DNA from: Halichoerus grypus | Lineage: Eukaryota; Chordata; Mammalia; Carnivora; Phocidae | Length of the DNA: 64,000 nt | NCBI RefSeq assembly: GCF_964656455.1 | Contig: NC_135718.1 | Coordinates: 126,147,093-126,211,092 of the forward strand | Direction: 5' to 3' | Part shown: in pieces, positions 63,870 to 64,000 of the stretch | Layout of the letters: the number at the start of each line of letters is the position of its first letter | Numbering within the stretch: position 1 is the first letter of the stretch | The notes under the pieces: model-generated | What the model was told of the DNA's origin: nothing | What the model saw: the letters and a program-made list of their open reading frames with translations, nothing else | The model's database searches: none | Program-made: the position numbers and the translations under genes

Positions 63870-64000
63870 TTTCCCACAGGCTCAAATCCTTAGCAACCTT
63901 AAAGGCCCTCATAATCTAACCCCCACCTCTCTTCCTAACTTTACTATTCCAGCACAAACTTCCTCCTCTTCAGAATGAACATCACTCCCGCTCACACAGC
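63870..64000 (+). repeat. L2 LINE, sense, running off the window
   Basis: 'CCTTAGCAACCTTAAAGGCC', CTCATAATCTAACCCCCACC with TCTCTTCC follow the L2 text '...aaggccctgcatgatctggcccctgcctacctct'. The element continues beyond base 64000. Confidence 0.7.

Noticed and set aside
1..64000. A previously undescribed functional gene system
   Set aside because: I looked on both strands and found no intact gene apart from dead retroelements and one pseudogene. Nothing in the window supports an operating system; the unexplained items are repeats and repeat-poor blocks.

Overview
This window is non-coding nuclear DNA from a mammal, and the repeats place it in Carnivora. It holds 28 copies (plus one fragment) of the tRNA-Lys-derived Can-SINE (SINEC) family, recognisable by the head GGGCACCTGGGTGGCTCAG, a CT-rich middle and an AATAAA/A-rich tail. 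Carnivore-type L1 3' ends occur at about 19.98, 20.4 and 61.2 kb. I see neither the canid-specific SINEC_Cf head nor the felid-type SINE body, so an arctoid caniform (bear, pinniped or mustelid group) is the best inference. The species cannot be named from this. No functional protein-coding gene, exon series or RNA gene could be supported. The stretch is either intergenic or the inside of a large intron.

Layout. 0-12 kb: sparse old repeats (MIR, L2, a hAT transposon inside an L2, MIRs in head-to-head orientation) with two SINEC copies. At 5.83 and 7.17 kb lie two copies of a roughly 140-bp sequence whose family I do not recognise. 12-16 kb: almost repeat-free. 16-24.6 kb: L2, MER5A, MIR, two inverted carnivore L1 3' ends and a decayed L1. 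27.5-32 kb: an old sense-strand L1 without ORF1, invaded by two SINEs and a Tigger-type DNA transposon. 35-42 kb: L2 fragments, an MLT1 solo LTR split by a SINEC, and an antisense L1 split by a short SINEC. 44.8-53.4 kb: antisense SINECs and an L1 whose 5' piece is inverted (twin-priming signature) and which carries three further SINECs. 53.4-61.4 kb: more SINECs, a TG/CG alternating tract next to a polypurine tract, and a hAT element split by an antisense SINEC. 62.0-62.7 kb: a processed pseudogene of ferritin light chain (FTL) on the minus strand, the only gene-derived sequence recognised. 62.7-64 kb: two SINECs, a split MIR and the start of an L2.

Nothing here works as a gene system. The structure worth reading is the stratigraphy: old MIR/L2/hAT/MLT1/L1M elements cut by younger SINECs with clear target-site duplications. 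The most unusual items are the unrecognised duplicated sequence, the L1 with an inverted 5' end, the FTL retrocopy, and the one-sided orientation of SINECs in the first 44.8 kb.
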